NCBI RefSeq assembly: GCF_021234875.1
Contig: NZ_JAJQVM010000001.1
Location: 186,001-250,000, forward strand
Length of the DNA: 64,000 nucleotides
Direction of reading: 5' to 3'
Source: Marinibactrum halimedae
GTDB taxonomy: Bacteria > Pseudomonadota > Gammaproteobacteria > Pseudomonadales > Cellvibrionaceae
Every line of letters starts with the position of its first letter. Position 1 is the stretch's first letter. The notes beneath the pieces are model-generated. The model made no database searches. It was not told the DNA's origin and saw nothing but the letters and a program-made list of their open reading frames with translations. The position numbers were made by a program, and so were the translations under genes. Below, piece after piece: positions 47,074 to 56,808 of this stretch.

Positions 47074-47602
47074 GAGAGTGTGAGCATCCTTGGCAAAAGG
47101 GATGGGTATCGGTTGTTGTCCACGATGAGTATTTTTATAAAACCACTCGACTGCTCTGTGATTCGACTACTATAACGCGACGTACGATTTAGATCACATA
47201 CCATCTTCGACGTACATTGTACGGGCATTGTTAAATCTATAAACCTCTATACCAGAGAAAATCGTCAACTTCATGAAAAAAGTGCTCTAGTTAAAATTGT
47301 ATATAAAACTGTGTCAAATAAAGAGGTCGATGGTGGTCTGCTCTCAAAAAATGCTCTCAAAGAAAGTGATTTAAGAATTTATGACAAAAAAATGAACGCG
47401 GGAAAGTGAAACAGAAGGTGAGAAGAAAGCAGAAATTATCTTGTTAGAAATTACTTCAGTAATAATTACTTTGAATAAAAAGAGCGGGCACAAGGTGCCC
47501 GCTAAATTTTACTTGGGTTGTAGAAGTCCATAAGGGCTCATTTTTGCGGACGATCCCCAAAGTCCGTAAAACGCTATTGTTCGAGATTAATATTGTTCGC
47601 GG
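47074..47602. other. Spacer between gcvP end and acyltransferase start
   Basis: 529 bases. The octamer CGACGTAC occurs twice 30 bases apart (47178 and 47208), upstream of the acyltransferase, possibly an operator pair. A 13-bp near-tandem duplication TGCTCTCAAARAA is at 47339-47364. The gcvP terminator lies at 47474. No gene. Confidence 0.5.
47474..47503 (-). terminator. Terminator of gcvP
   Basis: AGCGGGCAC/GTGCCCGCT, perfect 9-bp stem with 3-base loop (47483-47503); on the minus strand it is followed by CTTTTTATT. Confidence 0.9.
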
Positions 47603-50500
47603 TTAATCCATGTAATTTTCAATACTTGGGCACGAGCAAATTAAGTTTCGATCACCATAAACATTGTCTACGCGATTCACGGACGGCCACACTTTGTGTT
47701 GTTTCAACCAAGTGGCTGGGCGTGCGGCGGTTTCACGAGAGTAAGGACGATCCCAATCACCGAGTAAGTCGTCTTGTGTGTGGGGTGCTCGGCGCAGCGG
47801 GTTATTGTCAGCAGGCCAGTTGCCAGATTCCACTTCAGCGATTTCTTTTCGAATGGTAATCATCGCTTCGATAAAACGATCCAGCTCATGCTTGGACTCG
47901 GATTCTGTAGGCTCGATCATTAACGTGCCGGCCACTGGGAAGCTCATGGTGGGAGCGTGGAAACCGAAATCCATTAAGCGTTTGGCGATGTCTTCTTCCG
48001 TAATGCCGCTGCTGTCTTTGATGGGGCGCAGGTCGAGTAAGCATTCGTGGGCAATGAAGCCATTCTTGCCTTTGTACAAAATGGGGTAATGGTCTTCTAA
48101 ACAACGAGCCACATAATTGGCATTGAGAATGGCCATTTCAGTGGCGCGACGCATTCCCGTCTGGCCCATCATTCGAATGTACATCCAGCTAATCGGGAGA
48201 ATACTGGCCGAGCCCCAAGGCGCCGCAGAAATAGTGCCGTTAATGGCTTCTGTGCCAGGTACCGGTTGCACTGGGTGTGCCGGTAAAAACGGTGCCAAGT
48301 GAGAAGCAACACCGATTGGCCCCATTCCAGGGCCACCGCCGCCGTGAGGGATACAGAATGTTTTGTGTAAATTCAAATGAGACACATCACCGCCAAATTT
48401 ACCCGGTGCCGCCAATCCGACCAGCGCGTTCATGTTGGCCCCATCGATATAAACTTGAGCACCAATGGCATGCATTTTTTCGCACACGGTGGTGACGTTT
48501 TCCTCGAAAACGCCGTGGGTCGATGGGTAGGTGATCATGATTGCTGCGACACGTTCACCATGTTGGGTGATTTTCTCGTCAAGGCTGTTAAGGTCGATAT
48601 TGCCTTGGTCGTCGCAGGCAACCACCACCACACCCATACCCGCCATTTGAGCCGAGGCTGGGTTGGTGCCGTGGGCAGAAGCAGGAATTAAGCATAAATT
48701 ACGTTGGTTTTCGCCACGGCTTTCAAAGTACTTTTTGATGGCCACTAAGCCTGCGTATTCGCCCTGAGAACCAGCATTGGGTTGAAGGCTGATGGCGTCG
48801 TATCCTGTACAAGCTTTCAACATTTGCTCCAGCTCGTTGAAGAGTTGGGTGTAGCCTTGAGCCTGATCAATTGGGGCAAACGGATGTAATCCGCCGAATT
48901 CACGCCAGGTCACTGGAATCATTTCAGCGGTAGCGTTGAGTTTCATGGTACAAGAACCGAGCGGAATCATACTTTCATTGAGGGCAATATCTTTGGCCTC
49001 AAGGCGCTTCAAGTAGCGCAACATTTCCGATTCGCTATGGAAACGATTGAAGTTTTCGTGGCTGAGTATGTCGTCTTCGCGCAGTAAACTTTCTTCAATA
49101 CCGTGAAATTGCGATTGCAGAGTCTTATCCAGTGAGGCCAAGTCCACGAGCTGGTTCTTTTTACCGAACAGACGCACTAGAGCAGACACGTCTTCTAGGC
49201 GGGTGGTTTCATTGAGGCTAATGCCCACTTTGCCATCGAGTAAACGCAGGTTGATGCCAGCATCGAGTGCGGCTTTGTAAATACTGGCGGTTTCTTCTCC
49301 GGTATTCACGGTTAAGGTATCGAAGTAGGCGTCATTCTCTAGTGAGTAACCCTTAGTTTTCAACGCACTGGCAAGCAGGCCCGTTAACCGATGTACGCGG
49401 TGAGCGATCCGTTTCAAACCATCCGGACCGTGGTAAATGGCATAAAATGCGCTGATTACGGCCAGTAAAACTTGTGATGTACAGATATTGGAATTGGCTT
49501 TCTCGCGGCGAATGTGTTGCTCACGAGTTTGCATGGCCATGCGTAAAGCTTGTTTGCCATTGGCATCAATCGAGACACCAATAATTCGGCCAGGTGCTGA
49601 GCGTTTGTATTTATCGCGGAATCCGAAGAAGGCAGCGTGTGGTCCGCCAAAGCCCATCGGCACACCAAAACGTTGGCTACTACCCACCACTACGTCCGCG
49701 CCCATGCTTCCCGGTGATTTCAAGAGAACGAGACTCAGCAAATCTGCTGCGACAGTAACTAAAGCGTTCTTTTCGTGTGCGTTACGAATAGTATGGGTCA
49801 AGTCCTTCACTTCACCATTGCTGCCGGGGTATTGCAGCAACACACCAAAACAGTCGTGCTCTTTCAGCAGGGAATCTACGTTACCCACCAATACGTTGAA
49901 GCCAAAATGTTCGGCACGGGTTTGAACCACCGCTAGGGTTTGGGGGTGGGTTTGCTCATCCACAATAAAGTTATCGGAAGGGTTACGCTTCTGTTGGCGT
50001 TTGCACATGGTCATGGCTTCTGCAGCGGCAGTCCCTTCGTCCAGCATGGAGGCATTGGCCAAGTCCATACCGGTTAAGTCCATCACCATTTGTTGAAAGT
50101 GCAGCAGCGCTTCCAATCGGCCTTGGGAAATTTCAGGTTGATAGGGGGTATAGGCGGTATACCAACCAGGGTTTTCCAGAACATTGCGTAAAATCACATG
50201 AGGCACATGGGTGTCGTGATAGCCCATGCCAATGTAGCTTTTGAAAACCTGGTTTTTTTCGGCAAGTGTTTTCAGTTCTGCTAACGCTTGAGTCTCGCTT
50301 TGTGCTTGCTCTAGCGCCAAATCGTCACGTTTAGCGATTTGTTCTGGAACGGTTTTTTCGATGAGCGTTTGTACACTTTCGACGCCCAGGGTTTCTAGCA
50401 TTGCTTGCACTTGGGGGTCATTGGGGCCGATATGTCGTTGAATAAATTCGTCGTCATACTGCAAGGCAGAGAGAGGCGCATTGTGCAGTGGATTCGTCAT
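47603..50500 (-). CDS. gcvP: Glycine dehydrogenase (decarboxylating), P protein
   Basis: 965 residues, the fused single-chain P protein of Proteobacteria: N-terminal half beginning with [10 protein letters not shown]-terminal half with [18 protein letters not shown] (given as the PLP lysine site). Decarboxylates glycine and passes the aminomethyl group to the H protein. gcvT and gcvH are not adjacent, so the system must be split in the genome. Reads divergently from an XRE-cupin regulator that may control it. Confidence 0.96.
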   Translation of the reverse strand: MTNPLHNAPLSALQYDDEFIQRHIGPNDPQVQAMLETLGVESVQTLIEKTVPEQIAKRDDLALEQAQSETQALAELKTLAEKNQVFKSYIGMGYHDTHVPHVILRNVLENPGWYTAYTPYQPEISQGRLEALLHFQQMVMDLTGMDLANASMLDEGTAAAEAMTMCKRQQKRNPSDNFIVDEQTHPQTLAVVQTRAEHFGFNVLVGNVDSLLKEHDCFGVLLQYPGSNGEVKDLTHTIRNAHEKNALVTVAADLLSLVLLKSPGSMGADVVVGSSQRFGVPMGFGGPHAAFFGFRDKYKRSAPGRIIGVSIDANGKQALRMAMQTREQHIRREKANSNICTSQVLLAVISAFYAIYHGPDGLKRIAHRVHRLTGLLASALKTKGYSLENDAYFDTLTVNTGEETASIYKAALDAGINLRLLDGKVGISLNETTRLEDVSALVRLFGKKNQLVDLASLDKTLQSQFHGIEESLLREDDILSHENFNRFHSESEMLRYLKRLEAKDIALNESMIPLGSCTMKLNATAEMIPVTWREFGGLHPFAPIDQAQGYTQLFNELEQMLKACTGYDAISLQPNAGSQGEYAGLVAIKKYFESRGENQRNLCLIPASAHGTNPASAQMAGMGVVVVACDDQGNIDLNSLDEKITQHGERVAAIMITYPSTHGVFEENVTTVCEKMHAIGAQVYIDGANMNALVGLAAPGKFGGDVSHLNLHKTFCIPHGGGGPGMGPIGVASHLAPFLPAHPVQPVPGTEAINGTISAAPWGSASILPISWMYIRMMGQTGMRRATEMAILNANYVARCLEDHYPILYKGKNGFIAHECLLDLRPIKDSSGITEEDIAKRLMDFGFHAPTMSFPVAGTLMIEPTESESKHELDRFIEAMITIRKEIAEVESGNWPADNNPLRRAPHTQDDLLGDWDRPYSRETAARPATWLKQHKVWPSVNRVDNVYGDRNLICSCPSIENYMD

Positions 50501-50866
50501 TGCATTACCCTTATGTACTCGTACTTAACTCAAAGGTGGGGCGATGAATGATGATTCGCCCAAGACCCGGATCGTAATTTGCCCGTTTGTTCACCAAATA
50601 AACACAGCTATTCAGTAACAGGTTTGAAAACGGGCGCGATTTTAGCAACCTAGTTTCCTATCGGCAATTTGTATTTCCTATAAGAAACTTTTTATTGCAA
50701 TAGAAACTTTACGCTTTTGACGCCATATCAGTTTTTTGGCCGCTCGTTGGTCATTTTTCTCATCAAATGATGAGTGGGGGCGTTCATCAGAGCGCAAGTG
50801 TGATTTCAAGCTATTGATAACCAAGGTATTGATAAACAAGATACCAATAACAATGCAGGACTAAGT
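50501..50866. other. gcvP / regulator divergent region
   Basis: 366 bases. Contains GGGCGA/TCGCCC (50539-50561), GCCCGTTT/AAACGGGC (50581-50635, 39-base loop), the operator-like array at 50654, and a 15-bp near-duplication CTATTGATAACCAAG/GTATTGATAAACAAG (50811-50840) before the regulator ATG. No glycine riboswitch signature was found. Confidence 0.5.
50654..50706. promoter_or_regulatory. Candidate operator array for the XRE-cupin regulator
   Basis: A near-perfect palindrome TTTCCTATAAGAAA at 50674-50687, one partial copy TTTCCTATCGGCAA 20 bases to the left and an AGAAA half-site about 19 bases to the right. TTTCYTATARGAAA-like palindromes are known for XRE regulators of this architecture. 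Confidence 0.5.
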
Positions 50867-51595
50867 ATGGCTGATCGTAAAACCGTGAGTGACATTGAGA
50901 CAGCATCGAAGGAAAAAAATGACGCCCAGACTAAGCAAAGTGTGGTCGATGAGCAGCAAGGTGTTGTCAGTGGCCAGACTGTCACGCCAGATGGCCCGAT
51001 TATGAATATTCAAGTTGGCGAAAACGAAAAGCGTGTCCAGCCTATTCAATTGGGCGAACGCTTAAAAGAGCTGCGCTTGTCGCAAAATTTAACGTTGGAA
51101 GAAGCGAGCCAGCGCACGGGCCTTGCGCGGTCCACGTTATCTAAAATTGAGAACGAGCAAATCTCCCCTACATTTCAAGCGCTACAAAAGTTGGCGGCGG
51201 GTTTGGGGTTAGATATTCCTCAGATTTTTGCACCACCTGAAGAGGGGCCAGAAGCCAATGGTCGACGCGATATTACTCGTGACGGTGCAGGCAAGCCGCA
51301 TCCGACGACAACGTATGAGCATGAGCTGCTGGCAGTGGATATTAGTCGCAAAAAAATGATGCCGTTCAAGTGCACAGTGCGGGCACGTCGATTTGAGGAC
51401 TTTGACGGGTGGGTTCGTCATGAAGGGGAGGAGTTTTTATTGGTGCTCACCGGTGCCATTGCCGTGTACACCGAGTTCTATGAGCCCGTGACACTCAAGG
51501 AAGGGGATAGCATGTATTACGATGCGAGAATGGGGCATTGTTTGGTTTCTGTCAGTGACACCGATGCGCAAGTATTATGGGTAACCGCTCCTTAA
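50867..51595 (+). CDS. XRE-family transcriptional regulator with cupin domain
   Basis: 242 residues. Disordered charged N-terminus (1-55), helix-turn-helix at about 63-120 (LGERLKELRLSQNLTLEEAS, then STLSKIENEQISPTFQ), cupin at about 165-240 with GEEFLLVLTG and GDSMYYDARMGH. Such regulators usually sense a small molecule in the cupin and repress divergent metabolic genes, here possibly gcvP. The ligand is unknown. ATG preceded by GCAGGA. Confidence 0.9.
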   Translation: MADRKTVSDIETASKEKNDAQTKQSVVDEQQGVVSGQTVTPDGPIMNIQVGENEKRVQPIQLGERLKELRLSQNLTLEEASQRTGLARSTLSKIENEQISPTFQALQKLAAGLGLDIPQIFAPPEEGPEANGRRDITRDGAGKPHPTTTYEHELLAVDISRKKMMPFKCTVRARRFEDFDGWVRHEGEEFLLVLTGAIAVYTEFYEPVTLKEGDSMYYDARMGHCLVSVSDTDAQVLWVTAP

Positions 51596-51758
51596 AGTCG
51601 GGTTCTGTGATTGATCTTTTTTAATCCTTACTTTTTCATTAACGGCTTGCTTGGCTCTCGAATGTTTTATTTCCGTTGCAGTTAAAATCTTTGGTGTATC
51701 AGAAATGTTATATACACAGTGAGGGCAGAGAGAATCGAATTTTAATAAAGGAGCTTTT

Positions 51759-52820
51759 ATGCAAGCGATAGTGTCGGGTGACGTCGCACACATTATTGGC
51801 TGGTGCATTATTTTATTTCCCGTGATGATGGGGGCGTGGCGCGGTTGGCGTAAGGGTATATGGCTGAGTATTTTTGATTTACTGGGGTTGGTACTCGCTT
51901 ATGCAATGGTGTGGTTTTATACCGATGAGATGAGAGCTTGGGTAGATAGCCAAACCATGTTGTCAGGGCTCAAATTGCACTGGTTAAGTGTAACGTTATT
52001 GTTCGTTGGTACACTTGTGATTACGGCTGTTTTTTCTCGATTAATTATTCACTTCTCGCCCTTGCGCTACAAAAGTATTGCCTCCAGAGTCAGTGGTTTA
52101 GGAGTGGGTACGCTCTATGGCAGTATGGTGATGTTGATCACGGTGTGGTTTATTTTACTGCTAATAGAGATGCAGCCGATGGATACTCAATTGGCTTATT
52201 CGAATATTCACAATGAAACACAACTTCACAATGAAATAAATGCTAACTATGAAATACCACCTCAAAATGAAACAACAGAGCTTGTTAACACTCATCAAAG
52301 GATGTTTCCAAAGGATGTGGTATTGCTCGCGAAAAAGTTGGTGAATCCTGTTTTAACTGGGTGGTTGAGCCAATCTGAAGATGTTCAGGCGCCTTTGGTA
52401 GCGGTAATGGTTGAACAGCCCCAAGCAACCTTGGGTGCCTTTCGTGGTTTGTACAAAGAGCCTATGTTTTCGGTTTTTATGAACGACCCTTACTCTCAGG
52501 AGTTAATGGCCAATAGCAATCTTGATGGATTAATGAATGAAGCCATCTATCGAAATTTAAGTGCCAGCGAGGGTGCTGATCAATTGAAAACATTTTTTGA
52601 AGAACAGGCATTAGGCGACGATGGGAATGCAGTGCTTGCACAAACTATGATCACATTTTATCACAAAATTGGTTATCTTCAGGCAGATCCAAAATTTCAA
52701 CAGCTACAGCAAGACCCAGAATTGCAATCCTTATTAAAAGAAGGGGATCTCTGGGCACTGTTGAATAACGATTCATTTAATGAGTTGGCAGGCATGTTGA
52801 TTGATGCGAAAAATCATTGA
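51759..52820 (+). CDS. CvpA-like membrane protein with a hexapeptide repeat
   Basis: 353 residues, AAAGGAG before the ATG. The first 140 residues have four membrane segments and the CvpA-like start MGAWRGWRKGIWLSIFDLLG (given as first helix). Residues 151-174 are four six-residue repeats of the type (H/N/Q)(N/Y)Exxx from 18-bp DNA units. The soluble C-terminal part is acidic, alpha-helical, and resembles nothing I recognise. The family member CvpA is linked to colicin V export and biofilm; function here unknown. Confidence 0.75.
   Translation: MQAIVSGDVAHIIGWCIILFPVMMGAWRGWRKGIWLSIFDLLGLVLAYAMVWFYTDEMRAWVDSQTMLSGLKLHWLSVTLLFVGTLVITAVFSRLIIHFSPLRYKSIASRVSGLGVGTLYGSMVMLITVWFILLLIEMQPMDTQLAYSNIHNETQLHNEINANYEIPPQNETTELVNTHQRMFPKDVVLLAKKLVNPVLTGWLSQSEDVQAPLVAVMVEQPQATLGAFRGLYKEPMFSVFMNDPYSQELMANSNLDGLMNEAIYRNLSASEGADQLKTFFEEQALGDDGNAVLAQTMITFYHKIGYLQADPKFQQLQQDPELQSLLKEGDLWALLNNDSFNELAGMLIDAKNH
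52209..52280 (+). repeat. Four degenerate 18-bp repeats in the CvpA-like gene
   Basis: The core ATGAAA recurs at 18-base intervals (within 52212-52272), giving hexapeptides HNETQL, HNEINA, NYEIPP and QNETTE. The frame is kept. Confidence 0.75.
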
Positions 52821-52839
52821 CTCGAAAAACAAATCAACG

Positions 52840-52901
52840 TTTGTCGATATTAAAGCGTTTGTCGGTATTAAATTTGTCGGTATTAATTTGTCGGTATTAA
52901 A
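52840..52901. repeat. Tandem repeats upstream of the nitrilase-like gene
   Basis: Four copies of TTTGTCGRTATTAA(A), starting at 52840, 52858, 52873 and 52887, with spacing 18, 15 and 14. They fill the leader directly before the ATG at 52916. Confidence 0.9.
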
Positions 52902-52915
52902 ATAGAGAGGTGTAA

Positions 52916-53638
52916 ATGCGCATTGCTGCTGCACAGTGTGAGACGGTAGCTGGAGATATTCAAGAAAATAGCCATCGTCATTATGAACTGATTCATAAGG
53001 CTGCGAAGCAGAAAGTGGATTGTATTGTGTTTTCGGAATTGTCGTTAACAGGCTATGAGCCAAAACATGCCAAGGATTTGGCCCTGCAGCCATCTTCATC
53101 GATATTGGATAGCTTCCAGCAATTGAGCGACCACTATAGCATGATGATCTCTTTGGGAGCGCCACTGCAAAGCCGTGATCTTCCTTTTATTGGAATGGTG
53201 ACTTTTACACCAAATGAGAAACGACAATGGTACGCAAAGCGACGATTATTTTCTGGCGAGTTGCCGTTTTTTTCTGCTGGCACTTCTTTGCGTTGTTTGA
53301 CTTGGGGGGACGAGCAGATAGGCCCCGCAATTTGTTATGAGTCTTGTCAACCTGAGCATGTCGCCGAAGTGGTGCAAGCGGGTGCAACGGTTTACATGGC
53401 CAGTGTGGCAAAATCTGCCACAGATGTAAAAAAGGCAATACCTTTTTATCAGAAGGTCGCACGAGAACAAAGAATAGTTGTGATTATGTCAAACTGTATG
53501 GGGCCGTGCGATGATTTTGTGGGGGCAGGTTCATCCGCTGTTTGGGATAGAAATGGGCAATGTGTGGCAGCGTTAAATCAAGAGCAAATAGGATTGGTGG
53601 GGTATGATACATTGAGTAGAAATGGCTTTATTGCATAG
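52916..53638 (+). CDS. Carbon-nitrogen hydrolase (nitrilase superfamily)
   Basis: 240 residues. The Glu-Lys-Cys triad is complete: Glu41 in FSELSLTGY, Lys108 in YAKRRL, and Cys140 in AICYES. No membrane segment. Members hydrolyse amide or nitrile bonds (omega-amidase, N-carbamoyl amidases and others); substrate not deducible. Ribosome site AGAGAGG. Shorter than average, lacking the usual C-terminal extension. Confidence 0.88.
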   Translation: MRIAAAQCETVAGDIQENSHRHYELIHKAAKQKVDCIVFSELSLTGYEPKHAKDLALQPSSSILDSFQQLSDHYSMMISLGAPLQSRDLPFIGMVTFTPNEKRQWYAKRRLFSGELPFFSAGTSLRCLTWGDEQIGPAICYESCQPEHVAEVVQAGATVYMASVAKSATDVKKAIPFYQKVAREQRIVVIMSNCMGPCDDFVGAGSSAVWDRNGQCVAALNQEQIGLVGYDTLSRNGFIA

Positions 53639-53746
53639 TCATGATACTGCTTCAATTTTCAGAAAATAAGAATAAGTGTCGATGCACGATACTTATTCAG
53701 CTTAAATCACTTTCAGTCTAAATATTAAAATGAAGCCTGCCATAAG

Positions 53747-55099
53747 TCACAGTTGTTTTTCCTCCGTCGGGATAGACAGGGTAAATAACGCGCCGCCTAA
53801 GTCAGCGCTAGGCTGAACCGAGATTTTTCCTTTATGTAATGTGATGACACGTTTAACAATGGCCAACCCTAACCCATAACCTCTTCCTTCATCTCCAATA
53901 GTATTTTGCTTAGATACATACTCTTTATTACCACTACGCTTAAAGGGTTCGAAAATAATTTGTTGATCTTCCGTCATGACACCTTCGCCATCATCTTCAA
54001 CCGAAAGATAGATAAACTGACTATTTTTTTTGCCAATGGATATGTTGATTCGTGTTTTGGTATGTCGTCCTGCATTAGCAATCAGGTTGTTTGCTGCTAG
54101 TGAAAGTAGTGTTGGGTCTGCAAAAAATTTTATTTTGTCAGGTATATTCACAGAAATGTTAATCGATTTTTTGGTGAATGTAGCAGTTCGTTTAAATTTA
54201 TGAATGATATCATCCATCCATTCTTTTGCAGGTATGGATTGGGGATTAACAGGTACGTCTGGTTGGTCGAGTTTGGTGAAGTTTAAAATAGTATCTAACA
54301 GTTCATCAATGTCTTGAATATCTTGTTTGATGGCATGAAGCTCATTGTGATTGCCTAATTCATTTTTTAGTAAAGCAATTGAGAAATGAATTCGAGCTAA
54401 TGGTGTTCGTAGTTCATGAGATAAGACGCCGGTCAGTTCTTTCTGTAAATTAATTAAGCTTCGAATTTTGCTTGCCATGGAGTCAATGCTGGTTGCCAGC
54501 CCTGTTAGGGCAGAACGGTTTTTTAATTCAGGCAATGGGCTTTGGTAATTATCACTGAATTGTTGTAGTGCTTTGTTGAGTCTTTCAATATCAATCAGTA
54601 ATGGTCTTATCCAGACGGCTACCAATACAAAAATAGCACCGTAAAAAATCGCTGGTATCCACCGGATGATGGTAGGAAAGGTATCGACAGAGGTGTGATC
54701 GGGCAGAGGCCCAAACGTGATGAATGAGTGGTGTCGGTTTAAACGCACATAAAGATTGGCTTCATCAGAGTGATCATAAATAATGTCGACATCGCTCATG
54801 TCAGCAGAAGGGTCGATTTGAATCGCTTGGGAAGTATGTAGGGTATAGTGAAAAGGCAATTCCAGAGAGTCTAACAGGGTAGGCCACTGCGAAGGTTCTG
54901 AATTATTTAATTGATATTGCAGGTTTTGCCCCAAAAGGTGGAGCCAAACGTCTTCATTCACAGTGGGTTCTTGAAGGTGACGCAGTACGCCATCCAGCAC
55001 GATGCCCAACCCAGCCAATCCAATTACGACAATGACGTAAAATCGAATCAATAGTCGCTGTGATTGCCAATACTGTTTGACGAAAGTTGAATTTACCAT
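53747..55099 (-). CDS. Sensor histidine kinase (RstB/PhoQ-like)
   Basis: 450 residues. Two membrane segments (about 17-38 and 147-167) enclose a periplasmic domain of about 105 residues. HAMP, then HisKA with LSHELRTPLAR (phospho-His) and HATPase with NLIANAGRH, DDGEGV and GYGLGLAIV. Partner of the response regulator just upstream. Adjacent MipA and DUF3019 genes suggest an envelope stress or antimicrobial-peptide sensing unit, as for several marine Vibrio and Shewanella systems; that is inference. Confidence 0.93.
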   Translation of the reverse strand: MVNSTFVKQYWQSQRLLIRFYVIVVIGLAGLGIVLDGVLRHLQEPTVNEDVWLHLLGQNLQYQLNNSEPSQWPTLLDSLELPFHYTLHTSQAIQIDPSADMSDVDIIYDHSDEANLYVRLNRHHSFITFGPLPDHTSVDTFPTIIRWIPAIFYGAIFVLVAVWIRPLLIDIERLNKALQQFSDNYQSPLPELKNRSALTGLATSIDSMASKIRSLINLQKELTGVLSHELRTPLARIHFSIALLKNELGNHNELHAIKQDIQDIDELLDTILNFTKLDQPDVPVNPQSIPAKEWMDDIIHKFKRTATFTKKSINISVNIPDKIKFFADPTLLSLAANNLIANAGRHTKTRINISIGKKNSQFIYLSVEDDGEGVMTEDQQIIFEPFKRSGNKEYVSKQNTIGDEGRGYGLGLAIVKRVITLHKGKISVQPSADLGGALFTLSIPTEEKQL

Positions 55100-55247
55100 A
55101 GTTGGTTTTATTGTGGTTGCTTTTATTTTTTAGTTGGTTTTATCGTAGTGAGTTTTACTGTAATTCAACTTGCCGTAGTTAGATTAGCTGTAACGGTAGA
55201 AGGGTCTGTCAAAATAATATGATGATGAATTAATCTATTTTATCGGT
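55100..55247. repeat. Degenerate repeat in the regulator-kinase spacer
   Basis: The stretch AGTTGGTTTTATYGTRGT occurs twice about 32 bases apart (near 55100 and 55132) with further TTTTA-rich relatives. It separates the coupled regulator and kinase genes by 148 bases. Confidence 0.6.
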
Positions 55248-56024
55248 TTATGCTGACCACGCATCGGCTACCAACAAATACCCTTTTCCCCAAACAGTTT
55301 TAATTCGATAAGGCTTCTGCGGATCATCATTTAATCTCTTTCGTAATCGAGACACATAGACATCAATGGTGCGATCCAAACCGTTGTATTCAATGCCTCT
55401 TACTTGGGTCAGTAATTGATCTCGGCTCATAATTTCGCCGGCATTTTCGGCTAATTGGAGTAAAACTTCGTATTCTTGTGTACTGATGCCCACTGGCGTA
55501 TCGGCCAACCACACTTGCCGAGATTTTTTGCAGATTTTTAATAGACCAATATTAATAGAGGCATCGCTAATGAATGTATTGTGTGAAGTGGGATGAGCGT
55601 GTATGCCTGGGGTGGTTTGTGTGGTAACCGCGTGGGTGCGTCGCAATAGGTTTCGAATTCGCGCCAGTAACACCATAGGTTCTGCAGGCTTTTTGAGGTA
55701 ATCATCCGCACCGCTTTCCAGGCCAATGACTTCATCAATATCGGTATTGCGAGCGGTTAATATCAGAATTGGCCCATTAAAATGTTTTCTTAGCTGTGCG
55801 CATACTTCAATACCGTCTTGTCCTGGCAGCATCAAATCCAAAATAACCAGTTGCGGATTGACTTCTTTAAACCGTTTAATGGCACTATCGCCTCGTAATT
55901 CGGTCGTTACTTGAAATTGATGTTGTTCAAGGTAGCGTTTGGTTAAGTCAGCGAGTCTTTTATCATCTTCTATAAGAAGAATATTGGCAGGTTGTTGCGT
56001 CGGATTTTGTATTGTTGTGTTCAT
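55248..56024 (-). CDS. OmpR-family response regulator (RstA-like)
   Basis: 258 residues from ATG 56024; GGAG lies just before it, and the start overlaps the DUF3019 stop as ATGA. Receiver domain with phospho-Asp in LVILDLMLPGQDG and Lys in DYLKKP; winged-helix C-terminus with YNGLDRTIDVYVSRLRKRL (given in part) and VWGKGYLL. Probably activates its own operon and mipA. Confidence 0.94.
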   Translation of the reverse strand: MNTTIQNPTQQPANILLIEDDKRLADLTKRYLEQHQFQVTTELRGDSAIKRFKEVNPQLVILDLMLPGQDGIEVCAQLRKHFNGPILILTARNTDIDEVIGLESGADDYLKKPAEPMVLLARIRNLLRRTHAVTTQTTPGIHAHPTSHNTFISDASINIGLLKICKKSRQVWLADTPVGISTQEYEVLLQLAENAGEIMSRDQLLTQVRGIEYNGLDRTIDVYVSRLRKRLNDDPQKPYRIKTVWGKGYLLVADAWSA

Positions 56025-56578
56025 AGCAAGCTCCATATGTGTCGACGACGTCGATTTTTCCGTCGATCCTTCGTGTGAGTGGATAGTACTTCAACCGACT
56101 CTTCCGCAACAGTCTTGAATTGATTTTTATGTGTGCTTTCGTTGTTTGACTTCGATTCCGTGATGGAATGAGTTTGCGTCATAAAAAATATTTTTGATTC
56201 TTCTATGAGATATTTTTTGTGCCATTCACCTTCTTTGTGTGCGGCCCAACATTGTAATGTTGCAGTGTGGGGTGGGGAGCCTTCGGGAGTCTGTGAAGAA
56301 GAGCTTCCACTGAAGTTTTGGCTAGATTGTAAATTGTTTCGTTGTTGGTTGTGCCTGTCTAGATTGTCTGCAAGGCAATAATTCCCGCTTAGTTTTGCTT
56401 GCCAATAAAATTGTAAATTCATATGGCAAATTCGCTCTGGGTTATCTGTGAGGCATAACGTTGGTGTAATAGTCAGCGTTGTGGAGTTATCTTCGGCGAG
56501 GGCCAACACTGAATGCAAAAAAATAATGAAGGTGCATAAATAGCCAACATAACGACGTATTGACACTGTATTATTCAT
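56021..56578 (-). CDS. DUF3019 family secreted protein
   Basis: 185 residues. Signal peptide to about residue 28 (SVLALAE). DUF3019 pattern: TPTLCLTDNPERICHMNLQFYWQAK, then CLADN and a later LQCW, quoted in parts; cysteines probably paired. Oddly, a Ser/Asn-rich insert (80-105) and a long basic tail with RRKNRRRRH at the C-terminus extend the domain. Its stop overlaps the regulator start, so translation is coupled. Confidence 0.82.
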   Translation of the reverse strand: MNNTVSIRRYVGYLCTFIIFLHSVLALAEDNSTTLTITPTLCLTDNPERICHMNLQFYWQAKLSGNYCLADNLDRHNQQRNNLQSSQNFSGSSSSQTPEGSPPHTATLQCWAAHKEGEWHKKYLIEESKIFFMTQTHSITESKSNNESTHKNQFKTVAEESVEVLSTHTKDRRKNRRRRHIWSLL

Positions 56579-56808
56579 ATCATCGAGTGATTTTTCTTGA
56601 AATTATGTTCAACACGATGGCGTCGGTGACTCTGATGTTGTATGTAAATGACGACAAAATAGATCCATAAACACGCCAGCGGCTTGGTTTGTTGTAAAGT
56701 GTGAAGACTTATTGGGACAAACGCAACCTGAATAAAAGAATCCATTGGTGAGTAGGCGTATGAATAAATATGGATGATGAAACAGACTTCAGAAGCTTTC
56801 GTGCTGAA

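Noticed and set aside
50501-50866. Glycine riboswitch upstream of gcvP
   Set aside because: No recognisable conserved aptamer core on the minus strand; only simple hairpins are visible.
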